This document shows positions 8,626 to 19,323 of a stretch of 64,000 nt of DNA, in pieces. The DNA lies in contig NZ_JAZHSB010000001.1 in the NCBI RefSeq assembly GCF_036924715.1, positions 2,533,001 to 2,597,000 on the forward strand, written 5' to 3'. The DNA comes from Bradyrhizobium sp. AZCC 1721 (GTDB taxonomy: Bacteria; Pseudomonadota; Alphaproteobacteria; Rhizobiales; Xanthobacteraceae). Made by a program: the position numbers and the translations under genes. Within the stretch, counting starts at the first letter, position 1. Each line of letters opens with the position of its first letter. Below the pieces are notes generated by a model, which saw only the letters and a program-made list of their open reading frames with translations, ran no database searches and was not told where the DNA came from.

Positions 8626-9165
8626 ATGGCACATCCTGCAGACGTGGCACGTGGCCGCAACATCGTTGCGCGCTGGTGCAGCCTTGCCGAGCAACGGTTG
8701 GAATACCTCACTGAACTGTTCGAGACCGGACGCTGGCGCCGCTTTCACACCGAACGCGAGTTCCTCGAAAACATCCAGGAAGCCAAGGCCGCCGTCGCAA
8801 CCTGGCGTGACCTGTTGAGCCGCGAAGCCTCGCTCGACAACACGCAGATCGACATGGCCTGGCTCGGCCGCCGTCGAACGACGCCGCTGCTCTTGACGCC
8901 GCTGCCGCGCGACGAGGGCTATCGCCCGCCGGTCGTGCAGCTTCAGCCGCAACCGGCTCCGATGGCCGTGACGCCACCGCCGATCGCGGCCGCGCCGCCG
9001 CCCGATATCCCTGCTGATGTTCTGGTCGCGCTGGAAAGCCAACTCGTCGTGGCGGACGAGGCGCCGTCCGTGCCGGATGTGCTGGCGCTGGAGGAAATGC
9101 CATTCCCGGCGATCGATTTCGACGCGATGAAGGAACGATATCCGGCGTTGCGCAACGCGCTGTAG
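8626..9165 (+). CDS. TIGR03809 family protein, unknown function
   Basis: The 179-residue protein has a helical N-terminus of about 80 residues (motifs RRFHTEREFLENIQEAKAA and DLLSRE) and a Pro/Ala-rich linker (residues 105-130). I recognise the N-terminal pattern as TIGR03809, a family I recall as occurring next to the Tat-exported repeat family TIGR03808. Here a TIGR03808-type gene converges on it with a 20-base gap, which supports both calls. No signal peptide or membrane helix is seen, so a cytosolic role is likely. The start at 8626 is the first ATG, though the upstream ribosome site is weak. Confidence 0.7.
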   Translation: MAHPADVARGRNIVARWCSLAEQRLEYLTELFETGRWRRFHTEREFLENIQEAKAAVATWRDLLSREASLDNTQIDMAWLGRRRTTPLLLTPLPRDEGYRPPVVQLQPQPAPMAVTPPPIAAAPPPDIPADVLVALESQLVVADEAPSVPDVLALEEMPFPAIDFDAMKERYPALRNAL

Positions 9166-9185
9166 AGGTGAGCGAGGAGGGCGAA

Positions 9186-10556
9186 CTACCGCCGCACCGC
9201 GTTGCCGCCCACCACCACCTGCGCGTAACGCTGCGCGCCTTCGGCGGACAGATCGGTCGTAATCGTGCGGGCGTGATCGAGCCCGACCACGGCGCCGCGC
9301 GGGGTTTCCGAAATCATGTTGTTGTTGACCAGCGCCATGCCGGCGCCCGGCAACACCGATACGCCGACGCCGACGAAGGCGTTGCGGATGACATTGCCTG
9401 ATATCGCGACATCGCGGAGATATTTGCCCCATCCGGCGATGATGCCGAACGACGGCGCGTTCTCGATCACATTGCCTGTGACTGTGGAGTCCGCCTCGAC
9501 ATAGATGCCGATCCCGGCGTCGTCGTCGGGTGCAGTGCCGATCGGCCGCTTCGGCAGCAGGTTGCGGATGATGTTGCCTTGGACGACGGCGATGCGTCCG
9601 CTTTCGTTGAAATTGCAGACGGAGACGCCGACGGCGGCGCCGTCGACGGTGTTATTGGCGATCACGGCGCCTTCGAACGCAAATTCCGAATAGAGCGCGA
9701 CCTCGCGGACATTGCTGACGCTGTTGTCGGTGATGTGAATATTCGACGCCGAATTGCCGCGCACGGCCGAGTAGTCGCAATTCTTGATGCGGTTGCCGCG
9801 CACGATCACATTGCCGGCGCGGAAGGCGTTGATGGCGTTGCCATACTGCCCGGAGCCGCCGGGGCCGGCCTTGATATCCTCGATCCGGTTGTCGAGAACC
9901 AGCGTCCCATCGTCGCCGATCGCTGTGCGCAGGATTTCGATGCCGTTGTCATTGGTATCGGTGATGGTGTTGCGCGCCACGATCAGGCCGAGCGCGTCGA
10001 AGGATGCGACGGCGGTGGTCGCAATTTTCGTGAAAATGTTACCGGAAATATCGCCCGAGACCTGTTCGAGCCAGATGCCGTTGCCGCCGCTGCCAGATAT
10101 TTCGCAATTGGCGATCCGGACATCCCGCCCGCCGAGGCAGTGCACCAAGCCGCGGCGCGTCGGCAGCGGAATGCGACCGCCGTCGAAGGTGATGCCGGTC
10201 AGGCCGACGCTGTTGGCGCCTTCGCCCTGCAGCATCGAGGCGCCGCCGGTAAACACGAGCTTGGTCGCGCCGCGGACGCCGACCAGTTGCGTGCCGTTCG
10301 AAAGGCGCAGCATGCCGGTGCGATAGACCCCCGGCGGCAGCGCCAGCGGCACTTGCGCGCGTGCCGCCTCGTCGATCGCGCGCTGCAGTTTCACGGTCTG
10401 ATCGTCCGGGCTGCCGGGGCGGACGCCATATTGCGTGACGTCGCGCCCGAGCGTGGACGTGAGGGGCGCTGCGCGCGCAGCGTCAGGCGACATCGCCAGC
10501 GCGCCGGCTGCACCGGCGGCGGACGCTCCAATGAGATGGCGGCGGTTCATGTCCAT
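9186..10556 (-). CDS. Tat-exported right-handed beta-helix repeat protein (TIGR03808-type)
   Basis: The 456-residue protein opens with a twin-arginine signal (MNRRHLIGASAAGAAGALAM) and a cleavage-like AARAA. The rest is a string of parallel beta-helix repeats marked by Asn ladders: IANCEISGSGGNGIWL, VARNTITDTNDNGIEI, VRGNRIKNCDYSAV, ITDNSVSN and ISGNVIRNAFVGV. This fold is used by pectate lyase and AlgG-like enzymes, but no catalytic motif can be named here. It matches the Tat-translocated repeat family TIGR03808. Either ATG, at 10556 or 10550, could be used. Its convergent neighbour is of the linked family TIGR03809. Confidence 0.85.
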   Translation of the reverse strand: MDMNRRHLIGASAAGAAGALAMSPDAARAAPLTSTLGRDVTQYGVRPGSPDDQTVKLQRAIDEAARAQVPLALPPGVYRTGMLRLSNGTQLVGVRGATKLVFTGGASMLQGEGANSVGLTGITFDGGRIPLPTRRGLVHCLGGRDVRIANCEISGSGGNGIWLEQVSGDISGNIFTKIATTAVASFDALGLIVARNTITDTNDNGIEILRTAIGDDGTLVLDNRIEDIKAGPGGSGQYGNAINAFRAGNVIVRGNRIKNCDYSAVRGNSASNIHITDNSVSNVREVALYSEFAFEGAVIANNTVDGAAVGVSVCNFNESGRIAVVQGNIIRNLLPKRPIGTAPDDDAGIGIYVEADSTVTGNVIENAPSFGIIAGWGKYLRDVAISGNVIRNAFVGVGVSVLPGAGMALVNNNMISETPRGAVVGLDHARTITTDLSAEGAQRYAQVVVGGNAVRR

Positions 10557-10868
10557 GGCTGATGACCCTAGCGCGATGCAGGTCGTGGCATTCGCGTTTC
10601 ATAGGTATCGCGAAAATGCAGTGCAGCATGATGAAGACCGGGAAAGAGGCGGCGATTGTTGGGGGTAGGGTTAATGTTGGGTGCGATAAATTATGCTCGT
10701 CGTCCCGGCCAAGCCAACGGGTCGCGCGAATGCGCGCCCGATGACAGGCTCCGCGCGAGCCGGGACCCATACGCCGCGGCCCTTGGAAGGGGCACGAGCG
10801 CAGACGGCTTTTCTCACAATTGGCAACGGTGGTTATGGGTCCCTGCGTTCGCAGGGACGACGACGGAG
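10557..10868. other. Intergenic region filled mainly by a dispersed repeat
   Basis: This gap of 312 bases holds the inverted-repeat element described at 10698-10862. The plus-strand frame running from 10656 through it and on into the pcp gene has no family resemblance and I do not call it. Confidence 0.6.
10698..10862. repeat. Dispersed intergenic inverted-repeat element (Bradyrhizobium-type)
   Basis: The arms CGTCGTCCC (10698-10706) and GGGACGACG (10854-10862) frame a region that includes GCCGGGACCCAT and GGGTCCCTGCGTTCGC. From experience these phrases recur many times between genes in Bradyrhizobium and Rhodopseudomonas chromosomes. I cannot test copy number here. Confidence 0.6.
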
Positions 10869-11513
10869 TTAAGCCGCCGTTCTTGCCAGCCGCACCGTTT
10901 CCATGAGCATCGCTTCGCCGGCATCGACCAGCTCCTCCAGCGTGATGCGCGGAACACCTTTTCGTCTGGCCGCGCCGCTGCGCGCCAGCGGCGGGATGTG
11001 GATGAAGGTGGCAAGGCGGGGGCCGTTACCGGCATCCACGGCTTCAATCGCGCGCCAGCTCAGATAGTTGCAGAGATAGCTTCCGGCGTCGCGCGAGGCG
11101 CGGGCATCGAGGCCGGTGTTCTTGGCCACGCGCAGTAGTTTGGCTGTGTGCGGACCGAACCTTTGCGCATCGGCGCCGTCGGCGATCGATCCCTTGCGCG
11201 CGCGGGTTTGCGCGGCGTCAGGCCAGAGCATGGTGACGGCATTGCGGGCGCGGGTTTCGATCCGCAGATACGACGTGCGAGAAGCGAGGCCAAACATCAA
11301 CAGCGCGTGCGGCTGGTGCTTTTGCAGCGCCAGCGGTAATTCGCGGTCGACCGCCTTGTAGGTAACGGGAAAGATGTGGCTGGACAGTTCGACGTCGGTG
11401 AAGGCCGGGCGACGCAGCCGCGTCAGACGTGCCACCAGCGACTGCGTGGGATTGTAGGGCGCACCTGGAAACGGGCCGAAGCCGGTGATGAGAATGCGAA
11501 GCTTGTCGCTCAT
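10869..11513 (-). CDS. Pyroglutamyl-peptidase I family cysteine peptidase (C15)
   Basis: The 214-residue protein starts LRILITGFGPFPGAPYNPT, the usual opening of the C15 family. The catalytic triad fits: Glu86 (RIETRARN), Cys148 (GSYLCNYLSW) and His172 (FIHIPP). It would remove N-terminal pyroglutamate from peptides in the cytosol. The ATG at 11513 overlaps the TGA of meaB (ATGA at 11510-11513), so translation is coupled. The pairing with meaB, a cobalamin-enzyme chaperone, is not functionally obvious. The gene ends just before the dispersed repeat at 10698-10862. Confidence 0.85.
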   Translation of the reverse strand: MSDKLRILITGFGPFPGAPYNPTQSLVARLTRLRRPAFTDVELSSHIFPVTYKAVDRELPLALQKHQPHALLMFGLASRTSYLRIETRARNAVTMLWPDAAQTRARKGSIADGADAQRFGPHTAKLLRVAKNTGLDARASRDAGSYLCNYLSWRAIEAVDAGNGPRLATFIHIPPLARSGAARRKGVPRITLEELVDAGEAMLMETVRLARTAA

Positions 11514-12502
11514 CGCATCCACTCCGCGATCTGCTCGGCGGCGACCGCCGGCGTGATGCGGCCGTCGGCGACCTCGGCCTCGGTCTTCTTTACCTTGGCG
11601 CGGATCGCGGCATCGGCGCGCAGCCGCGCCATCATGCGCTGCTCCAGCATCGACCACATCCATTTCACCTGCTGCTCGCGCCGCCGGCCTGCGAACTCGC
11701 CCGAGGCGTTCATGGCGGTGCGGTGATCCAAAATCTTCTGCCACAGTGCGTCCATGCCTATGCCGGTCAGCGCCGAATAGGTCACGACCGGCGGATGCCA
11801 ATGCTCCGAGCGGGGACTGAGAATATGCAGCGCGCTGCGATACTCGGCCGCCGCCAGATTGGCACGCTTGACGTTATCGCCGTCCGCCTTGTTGATCGCG
11901 ATCATGTCGGCGAGTTCGACCAGACCTTTCTTGATGCCCTGCAATTCGTCACCGGCGCCGGGCAGCATCAGGGCGAGAAAGAAATCGGTCATGTCGCAGA
12001 CGGCGGTTTCGGACTGGCCGATGCCGACGGTCTCGACCAGCACCACGTCGAAGCCGGCCGCTTCGCAGAGCAGCATTGCCTCGCGGGTTTTTGCGGCGAC
12101 GCCGCCGAGCGTACCGGACGAGGGCGAGGGCCGGATGAAGGCGGCTTCGGAATTTGCCAGCCGTGCCATCCGCGTCTTGTCACCGAGGATCGAGCCGCCG
12201 GTGCGGGCCGAGGAGGGGTCCACCGCCAGCACTGCGACCTTGTGGCCGCGCTCGATCAGGAACATGCCAAGCACATCGATGGTGGTGGATTTGCCGACCC
12301 CGGGCGAGCCGGTAATGCCGACGCGTACCGCCTTGCCGGTGTCTGATAACAGCGCCTGCACCAGTTCGCGCGCCGCGGCCTGGTGATCGGAACGCCGGCT
12401 CTCGATCAGGGTAATCGCACGCGCCAGCGCCGCGCGTTGGCCCGCGCGGAGTTCTTTGGCGAGTTTCCCGACATCGGGGGAAGGATTCTTCGGCAGGGTC
12501 AT
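11510..12502 (-). CDS. meaB: MeaB/ArgK-type GTPase, chaperone of methylmalonyl-CoA mutase
   Basis: The 330-residue protein is a G3E-family GTPase with Walker A GSPGVGKST (residues 65-73). Other conserved segments include VDPSSARTGGSILGDKTRM, ETVGIGQSE and NKADGDN, which matches the NKAD base-recognition motif. MeaB loads and protects the adenosylcobalamin cofactor of methylmalonyl-CoA mutase. The mutase subunits lie nearby at 17.1-21.7 kb on the same strand but in a separate unit. Here meaB follows tctA by 48 bases and is translationally coupled to a pyroglutamyl peptidase downstream, so it may be read from the tctC promoter. Confidence 0.93.
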   Translation of the reverse strand: MTLPKNPSPDVGKLAKELRAGQRAALARAITLIESRRSDHQAAARELVQALLSDTGKAVRVGITGSPGVGKSTTIDVLGMFLIERGHKVAVLAVDPSSARTGGSILGDKTRMARLANSEAAFIRPSPSSGTLGGVAAKTREAMLLCEAAGFDVVLVETVGIGQSETAVCDMTDFFLALMLPGAGDELQGIKKGLVELADMIAINKADGDNVKRANLAAAEYRSALHILSPRSEHWHPPVVTYSALTGIGMDALWQKILDHRTAMNASGEFAGRRREQQVKWMWSMLEQRMMARLRADAAIRAKVKKTEAEVADGRITPAVAAEQIAEWMR

Positions 12503-12550
12503 GACTTGGTTTACAACGCCCGCGCCGTGCAGGCGAGGGGGCTCAGTCCT

Positions 12551-14062
12551 TCAGCGCGCCGACGTGGCAGGGACGGGGCTGCGTTTGAGCTTCCGCCATA
12601 CCCAGACCAGCACCGGCCAGATCAGCGCGCCGATCGCCATGGCGGCGAGGATCGCGGCGATCGGCCGCTCGAAGAACGGCAGCACGCTGCCGTCGGACTT
12701 GATCAGCGAGGTCACAAAACTCTGCTCGATCATGGTGCCCATGACGATGCCGAGCACCATGGCAGCGACCGGATAGCCGTTTTCTTCCATGACGTAACCG
12801 ATGACGCCAAAGGTTGCGACGATAACGACGCCGAATATGTTGTTGCCGATGGCGAAGGAGCCGACGGCGCAGCACAACATGATCACCGGCATCACCGTGG
12901 AGCGCGGCGCGCGCAGCACGAGGCTTGCGAGCCGGATCATGATGATGCCGAGCGGGATCATGATGATGTTGGCGATGATGAACATCAGGTAGATCGCATA
13001 CATGCTCGACGCTTTTTCGGTGAACAGCGTCGGGCCGGGGTTGAGCCCCTTCATGTAAAGCACGCCGATCGCGATGGCCGCGATGGTGTCGCCGGGAATG
13101 CCGAACAGCAGCGAAGGCACCCAGCCCGAGGCGATGCTGGCATTGTTGCTGGCGCCGGCTTCGACCAGGCCCTCGACGTGGCCGGTTCCGAATTTCTCCG
13201 GTTCCTTCGAAAAGCGTTTGGACATGGCGTAGCTGACCCAGGCGGCCATGTCGGCGCCGGCGCCCGGCAGCACGCCGATGATGATGCCGATGATGTTCCC
13301 GCGCGTCATCTGCCAGTTGTACTTTTTGGTGAGCTTCCATTGGCCCGCCAAGATGCTTCCGAACCTGCGCCGCGGGATTGGCGGCGGCTCGGGCGTGAGC
13401 ATCGCGCGCATGACCTGCGCCACCGCGAATACGCCGACCAGCGCCGGAATCGGTTCGATGCCGCCGAACAGATTGGTCATCCCAAACGTGAAGCGCGGCA
13501 CGCCGCCGGGGTTTTCGATGCCGATGCAGGCGACGAGCAAGCCGATGAACATGCTGGCGATCGCCTTCACCGGGGAAGACCGCGCGACCAGCGTGGCGCA
13601 CATCAGGCCGAGGAAAGCGAGCCAGAAATATTCGAAGGTCGAGAACGACAGCGCGATCTCGGCCAGCGGCGGCGCCAGGATCATCAGCGACAGCGTGCCT
13701 GCGATGCCGCCCACGGCGGAGAACCAGACACCGGCGCCGAGCGCGAGCTCGGCCTCGCCCTTGCGCGTCATCGCATAGGCTTCGTCTGCGTAAGCCGCCG
13801 AGGCGGGCGTGCCGGGAATGCGCAGCAGCGCGCCGGGGATGTCACCGGCGAAGATCGCCATCGTGGATGCGGCGACGATGGTGGCGATTGCGGCGATCGG
13901 TGACAGATAGAAGGTGACGGGGACCAGCAGCGCGGTCGCCATGGTCGCGGATAGCCCCGGCAGCGATCCGATGACGAGGCCATAGACCGATGCCGCGAGC
14001 ATCGCGATGATGACTTCCCAGGTAGAGATGAGCGCAAGCGCTTGGGCGAGGGTGTTGAGCAT
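12551..14062 (-). CDS. tctA: Tripartite tricarboxylate transporter, large membrane subunit TctA
   Basis: The 503-residue membrane protein has the TctA hallmarks: an internal repeat around GLVIGSLPGLSATMATALLVP and GIIIGVLPGAGADMAAWVSY, and about 12 hydrophobic helices. TctA carries the transport pathway of the secondary tripartite tricarboxylate system, working with TctB and the binding protein TctC. The gene begins 3 bases after the tctB stop codon. The substrate cannot be told from sequence; dicarboxylates, tricarboxylates and aromatic acids are all known in the family. A 506-residue open frame opposite this gene is a shadow. Confidence 0.92.
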   Translation of the reverse strand: MLNTLAQALALISTWEVIIAMLAASVYGLVIGSLPGLSATMATALLVPVTFYLSPIAAIATIVAASTMAIFAGDIPGALLRIPGTPASAAYADEAYAMTRKGEAELALGAGVWFSAVGGIAGTLSLMILAPPLAEIALSFSTFEYFWLAFLGLMCATLVARSSPVKAIASMFIGLLVACIGIENPGGVPRFTFGMTNLFGGIEPIPALVGVFAVAQVMRAMLTPEPPPIPRRRFGSILAGQWKLTKKYNWQMTRGNIIGIIIGVLPGAGADMAAWVSYAMSKRFSKEPEKFGTGHVEGLVEAGASNNASIASGWVPSLLFGIPGDTIAAIAIGVLYMKGLNPGPTLFTEKASSMYAIYLMFIIANIIMIPLGIIMIRLASLVLRAPRSTVMPVIMLCCAVGSFAIGNNIFGVVIVATFGVIGYVMEENGYPVAAMVLGIVMGTMIEQSFVTSLIKSDGSVLPFFERPIAAILAAMAIGALIWPVLVWVWRKLKRSPVPATSAR

Positions 14063-14065
14063 CGA

Positions 14066-14551
14066 TCACCAGGGCATCGGCAAAACGCCGGGCGGAAGCG
14101 GCACGCGCAGCAATTTTGAGAAAATCAGGTGGATGCCGATCGGCGCCAGCAGCGCGAGCGGCAACGCAACCTTCCAGCGGGCGCCGAGCGCCGTCGAGGT
14201 CACGTAGACGATCATCGCTGCCGTGAGGATGAAGCCGAGCCGGTCGGCGATAAACACGTAGAACAGCAACAGCGCCGGCGGGAGCAAAGCGCGCAGGCCA
14301 TAGAGCTTGCCGGTTGGAGGCGGCGGTTGGCCGCCCTCGACCGGAATAAGGTGTTCTTCTTCCTCGAAGCTGCGGCCAATCCCGAACGCGATCGCGAGCC
14401 CGCACAGCGCGAGACCGGTGCCAATCACCAGCGGAAAGACGTTGGGCCCGACCGGCTGGCCGGGCACCGGCGGCAACTGCCAGCCGCCATACGCGGCAGC
14501 CGCGCCGAGGCCAACGAGAAACAATCCCGTGACGCGATCGGGTAGACGCAT
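14066..14551 (-). CDS. tctB: Tripartite tricarboxylate transporter, small membrane subunit TctB
   Basis: The 161-residue protein has four hydrophobic helices (near residues 7-25, 37-58, 92-118 and 130-150), the layout of TctB subunits. A charged loop rich in Glu and Pro lies between helices two and three. It sits 42 bases after tctC and 3 bases before tctA, so the order tctC-tctB-tctA is complete. Confidence 0.85.
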   Translation of the reverse strand: MRLPDRVTGLFLVGLGAAAAYGGWQLPPVPGQPVGPNVFPLVIGTGLALCGLAIAFGIGRSFEEEEHLIPVEGGQPPPPTGKLYGLRALLPPALLLFYVFIADRLGFILTAAMIVYVTSTALGARWKVALPLALLAPIGIHLIFSKLLRVPLPPGVLPMPW

Positions 14552-14593
14552 GAACTGGCTCCGCGGATATCGGGCGATGTCAGCCGATCAAGA

Positions 14594-15589
14594 TCAGGCC
14601 TTGGAGAGACCGGCGGCCTTCATCGCCACGCCCATCTGGGCGTCGCCCTTCTCCATGAATGCGGCGAACTGGGCCGCATCGCCCCACACCGTTCCAAAGC
14701 CGCGATTGCTCATAAAGTCCTTGAACTCCTTGGAGTCGTAGACCTTCTTCAGCGACGCGGTGAGTTTCGTCGCCACGTCGGCCGGCAGACCCTTGGGGCC
14801 GGCAATGCCGCGCCAGGCGCCGGTCGAATAGTCGATGCCCATGGCTTCCTTCAGCGTTGGCACGTCCGGGAATGCAGGATTGCGGGCTGTAGCCATGACG
14901 GCGAGGCTGCGCGCCTTGCCGGCCTCGATGATCGCGCGGGCTTCCGGCACCGAGCAGGTGGTGAGGTCGAGACCGCCGGCAGCCAGATCCTGCATCGCGG
15001 GCGCGGCGCCGTTCGACGGCACCCAGGCCACGTGATTGGGGGCAAGTCCCATCGCCTGCATCCAGCCGACCAGTGCGAGATGCCAAATGCCGCCCTGGCC
15101 AGTGCCGGAGGCCTTGAACTTGCCGGCAGGGGCGGCCTTGATCGCATCCGCCAGTTCCTTCACGGTCTTGTAGGGCGAGGTGGAACTGACCTGGATGCCG
15201 GGCGGATCCTCGTTCATCAACGCCAGCGGCGTGTAGCTCTTGGGCGCCAGTTCAGTGAGCCCCTGCCAGTGCATCATCGAGATTTCCACCGTCAGCATGC
15301 CGATGGTGTAGCCGTCGGGCTGTGCGGTCGCGATCGCGGAATGGCCGACCACACCGGAGCCGCCGGTGCGGTTGACCACGTTGAACGGCTGGCCGAGGTC
15401 CTTTTCCAACAGCGCCGCGACAATGCGGGCGGTCGCGTCGGTGCCGCCGCCGGCACCCCAGGGCACGATCACGGTCACCGGCCGGGCCGGATAGGCCTGC
15501 GCCAAAGCCGGCTTGAAACCGAAGCCTGCGACAGCCGCGGCAGCAACGGATGAAGCCGCGAAGGCGCGGCGCGTGATCTTTTTGGACAT
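14594..15589 (-). CDS. tctC: Tripartite tricarboxylate transporter substrate-binding protein TctC (Bug family)
   Basis: The 331-residue protein opens with a twin-arginine-like signal (ITRRAFAASS, cleavage near ALAQA) and then the Bug/TctC fold: YPARPVTVIVPWGAGGGTDATAR, VVNRTGGSGVVGH and DVPTLKEAMG. The ATG at 15589 has AGGGAGA upstream. It is the first gene of the tctCBA unit and would bind a carboxylate in the periplasm. Unlike many TctC proteins it lacks a lipobox. Genes for meaB and a pyroglutamyl peptidase follow tctA on the same strand. Confidence 0.92.
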   Translation of the reverse strand: MSKKITRRAFAASSVAAAAVAGFGFKPALAQAYPARPVTVIVPWGAGGGTDATARIVAALLEKDLGQPFNVVNRTGGSGVVGHSAIATAQPDGYTIGMLTVEISMMHWQGLTELAPKSYTPLALMNEDPPGIQVSSTSPYKTVKELADAIKAAPAGKFKASGTGQGGIWHLALVGWMQAMGLAPNHVAWVPSNGAAPAMQDLAAGGLDLTTCSVPEARAIIEAGKARSLAVMATARNPAFPDVPTLKEAMGIDYSTGAWRGIAGPKGLPADVATKLTASLKKVYDSKEFKDFMSNRGFGTVWGDAAQFAAFMEKGDAQMGVAMKAAGLSKA

Positions 15590-15811
15590 TGATGGTTCTC
15601 CCTGCGGCGTCCGTGATGCCGGGCGCTCTTGTGATGAGACATTCTAGGCGGCTTTGTGTTGGGGTCGCAAGGCATTGGCGAATGATGGGGGTCGGCGCCG
15701 GGTGGCATCTCGCCACATCCGGAAATCGGGTGGCGGGGATCGGGCCACCCGAAATAGGTATCCATCTGCGGCCCCAGTCATCGCGCCGCGATCGCTTACG
15801 AAGAGAGAGCC

Positions 15812-16282
15812 ATGACGACAGCCTATTACAGCACCGTGCTGGACCATCCCATGGAAACCGTGTGGGCCCTGATCCGGGATTTCAACAATTATCCGGCGTA
15901 TATCGAAGGGGTCAGTGAGAGCGTGATCGAGGATGACAAGGGCGGCGACGAAATCGGCGCGGTCAGACGCTTCTGCTATCTCGGCAACTGGATCAGGCAG
16001 CAACTCGCCGCTCACTCCGATCAAGCGCATTCGCTGACCTATGCAGGCATCGAGCCGCTGCCGTTTCCGGCCGGGTTGGCGCCGGACGCGACCGGGCCGA
16101 CGCGCTATGAGGGAACGATGCACCTGCTTCCGGTCGTCGAGGGCAACCGGACCTTCATCGAATGGTCGGTGAAGCTCGACAGCGCGCCGCAGGATGCCGA
16201 TCGCTGGCAAGCGCTGTTCCAGTCATGGATTCCGGATTGGACGCATTCGCTCGAACGGTCGCTCGCCCGCCTTGCTGCTTGA
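15812..16282 (+). CDS. SRPBCC (START/Bet v1-like) lipid- or polyketide-binding family protein
   Basis: The 156-residue protein has the SRPBCC pattern: an N-terminal strand (AYYSTVLDHPMETVWALIRDFNNYPAYIEG), a middle curved sheet (FIEWSVKLDS) and a long C-terminal helix (WTHSLERSLARLA). These proteins form a deep hydrophobic cavity and may bind or cyclise small molecules, but no specific role can be assigned. AGAGAGAG precedes the ATG. It is the only plus-strand gene in this stretch and converges on the DUF3298-type gene with 7 bases between them. Confidence 0.75.
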   Translation: MTTAYYSTVLDHPMETVWALIRDFNNYPAYIEGVSESVIEDDKGGDEIGAVRRFCYLGNWIRQQLAAHSDQAHSLTYAGIEPLPFPAGLAPDATGPTRYEGTMHLLPVVEGNRTFIEWSVKLDSAPQDADRWQALFQSWIPDWTHSLERSLARLAA

Positions 16283-16289
16283 TAATCAA

Positions 16290-17087
16290 TCATTGCGGCC
16301 GGTCTTCGTCTTTCTTCGGTCGCGCGCCGCCGAAAATCCTGGCGCCCTCCGGCGTCAGATATGGCTTCAACGTCTCCCAGGGCACGAAGGCGACATACTC
16401 GCCTTCGGCATAGGAGCCGACCGCGTAAGGTGCGTAGTAAAAGTTCAGGCCGGAGCTCTTGCCTTCCTCGGTCGATGGCGCCAGTGCGATCGGGCCGATC
16501 TTGAGAAGCTTTGGCTCGATGCTTTCGATGGCGCTGACGTCCGTGCCTTCCGCGCCGCGTTTCTTTTTCTCGGCCGTGAGAGAGGCAATGACGCCTTGCC
16601 GCATCGCTTTCAGCGTCGGGCCGTTGTCAGCCGTTTCGGTGAAGAACGGACGGATGCTGATGCGCTTGCCCGCTGACTTGTCCCACAGGATGGTGTCGGA
16701 CGCGCCGTTGGGGTGTGCGCCGCCGGTATATTCGTAATCGGCCCTGACGATGCTGACATAGCGGCCATCGACCACCGAGCGCGTGTCGTATTTCCGTTCA
16801 TACGACCACGCGTTGCGGAACAGGTCCGGATCCTGCTTGCGTTCCTTGTCGGCATCGGCGCGGTTCTTGGTGGCCCATGCCTTTCCCTCAGCCAGGCAGT
16901 TCGCCGCCAGCGCCGGATCGGCCTTGATCTTCGCGTCGAGAAAGACGCTGGCTTCGACCCATTTGGTCTTGATGGAAAAGTCCGGCTTGGGCTCGGCGGC
17001 AACCGCCATGCCCAGCGCCGCCGTACATGCGAGGGCGCCCGCCAAACCAATTGTCCGGGTGAGCGTGAGGAGTGCAATGCCGCGCAA
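16290..17087 (-). CDS. Exported DUF4163/DUF3298 (RsiV/PdaC-like) domain protein
   Basis: The 265-residue protein has a signal peptide (TIGLAGALACTAALGMAVAAE). A central DUF4163-like part holds YTGGAHPNG, and a C-terminal DUF3298-like part holds FYYAPYAVGSYAEGEYVAFVPWETL. The two domains occur together in RsiV, which binds lysozyme, and in PdaC-type deacetylase-associated proteins. The TTG at 17087 is supported by AAGGATAG upstream; no ATG lies near the signal sequence. Periplasmic location is likely. A role in cell-wall or lysozyme sensing is only an analogy. Confidence 0.78.
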   Translation of the reverse strand: MRGIALLTLTRTIGLAGALACTAALGMAVAAEPKPDFSIKTKWVEASVFLDAKIKADPALAANCLAEGKAWATKNRADADKERKQDPDLFRNAWSYERKYDTRSVVDGRYVSIVRADYEYTGGAHPNGASDTILWDKSAGKRISIRPFFTETADNGPTLKAMRQGVIASLTAEKKKRGAEGTDVSAIESIEPKLLKIGPIALAPSTEEGKSSGLNFYYAPYAVGSYAEGEYVAFVPWETLKPYLTPEGARIFGGARPKKDEDRPQ

Positions 17088-17123
17088 GGGCTATCCTTTG
17101 GAAGAGCCTAAACCGGTGGAGGG

Positions 17124-19290
<2,167 letters not shown>

Positions 19291-19323
19291 TATACCATAT
19301 CTGGCTGGCCGAGATCGCCACCC

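Noticed and set aside
10656..11138. 160-residue plus-strand frame over the repeat and pcp gene
   Set aside because: It crosses a dispersed repeat and is antisense to the clear peptidase.
12383..13903. 506-residue open frame opposite tctA
   Set aside because: It is the antisense shadow of a GC-rich gene; its product is His/Arg/Asp-rich and has no family resemblance, while tctA is clear.
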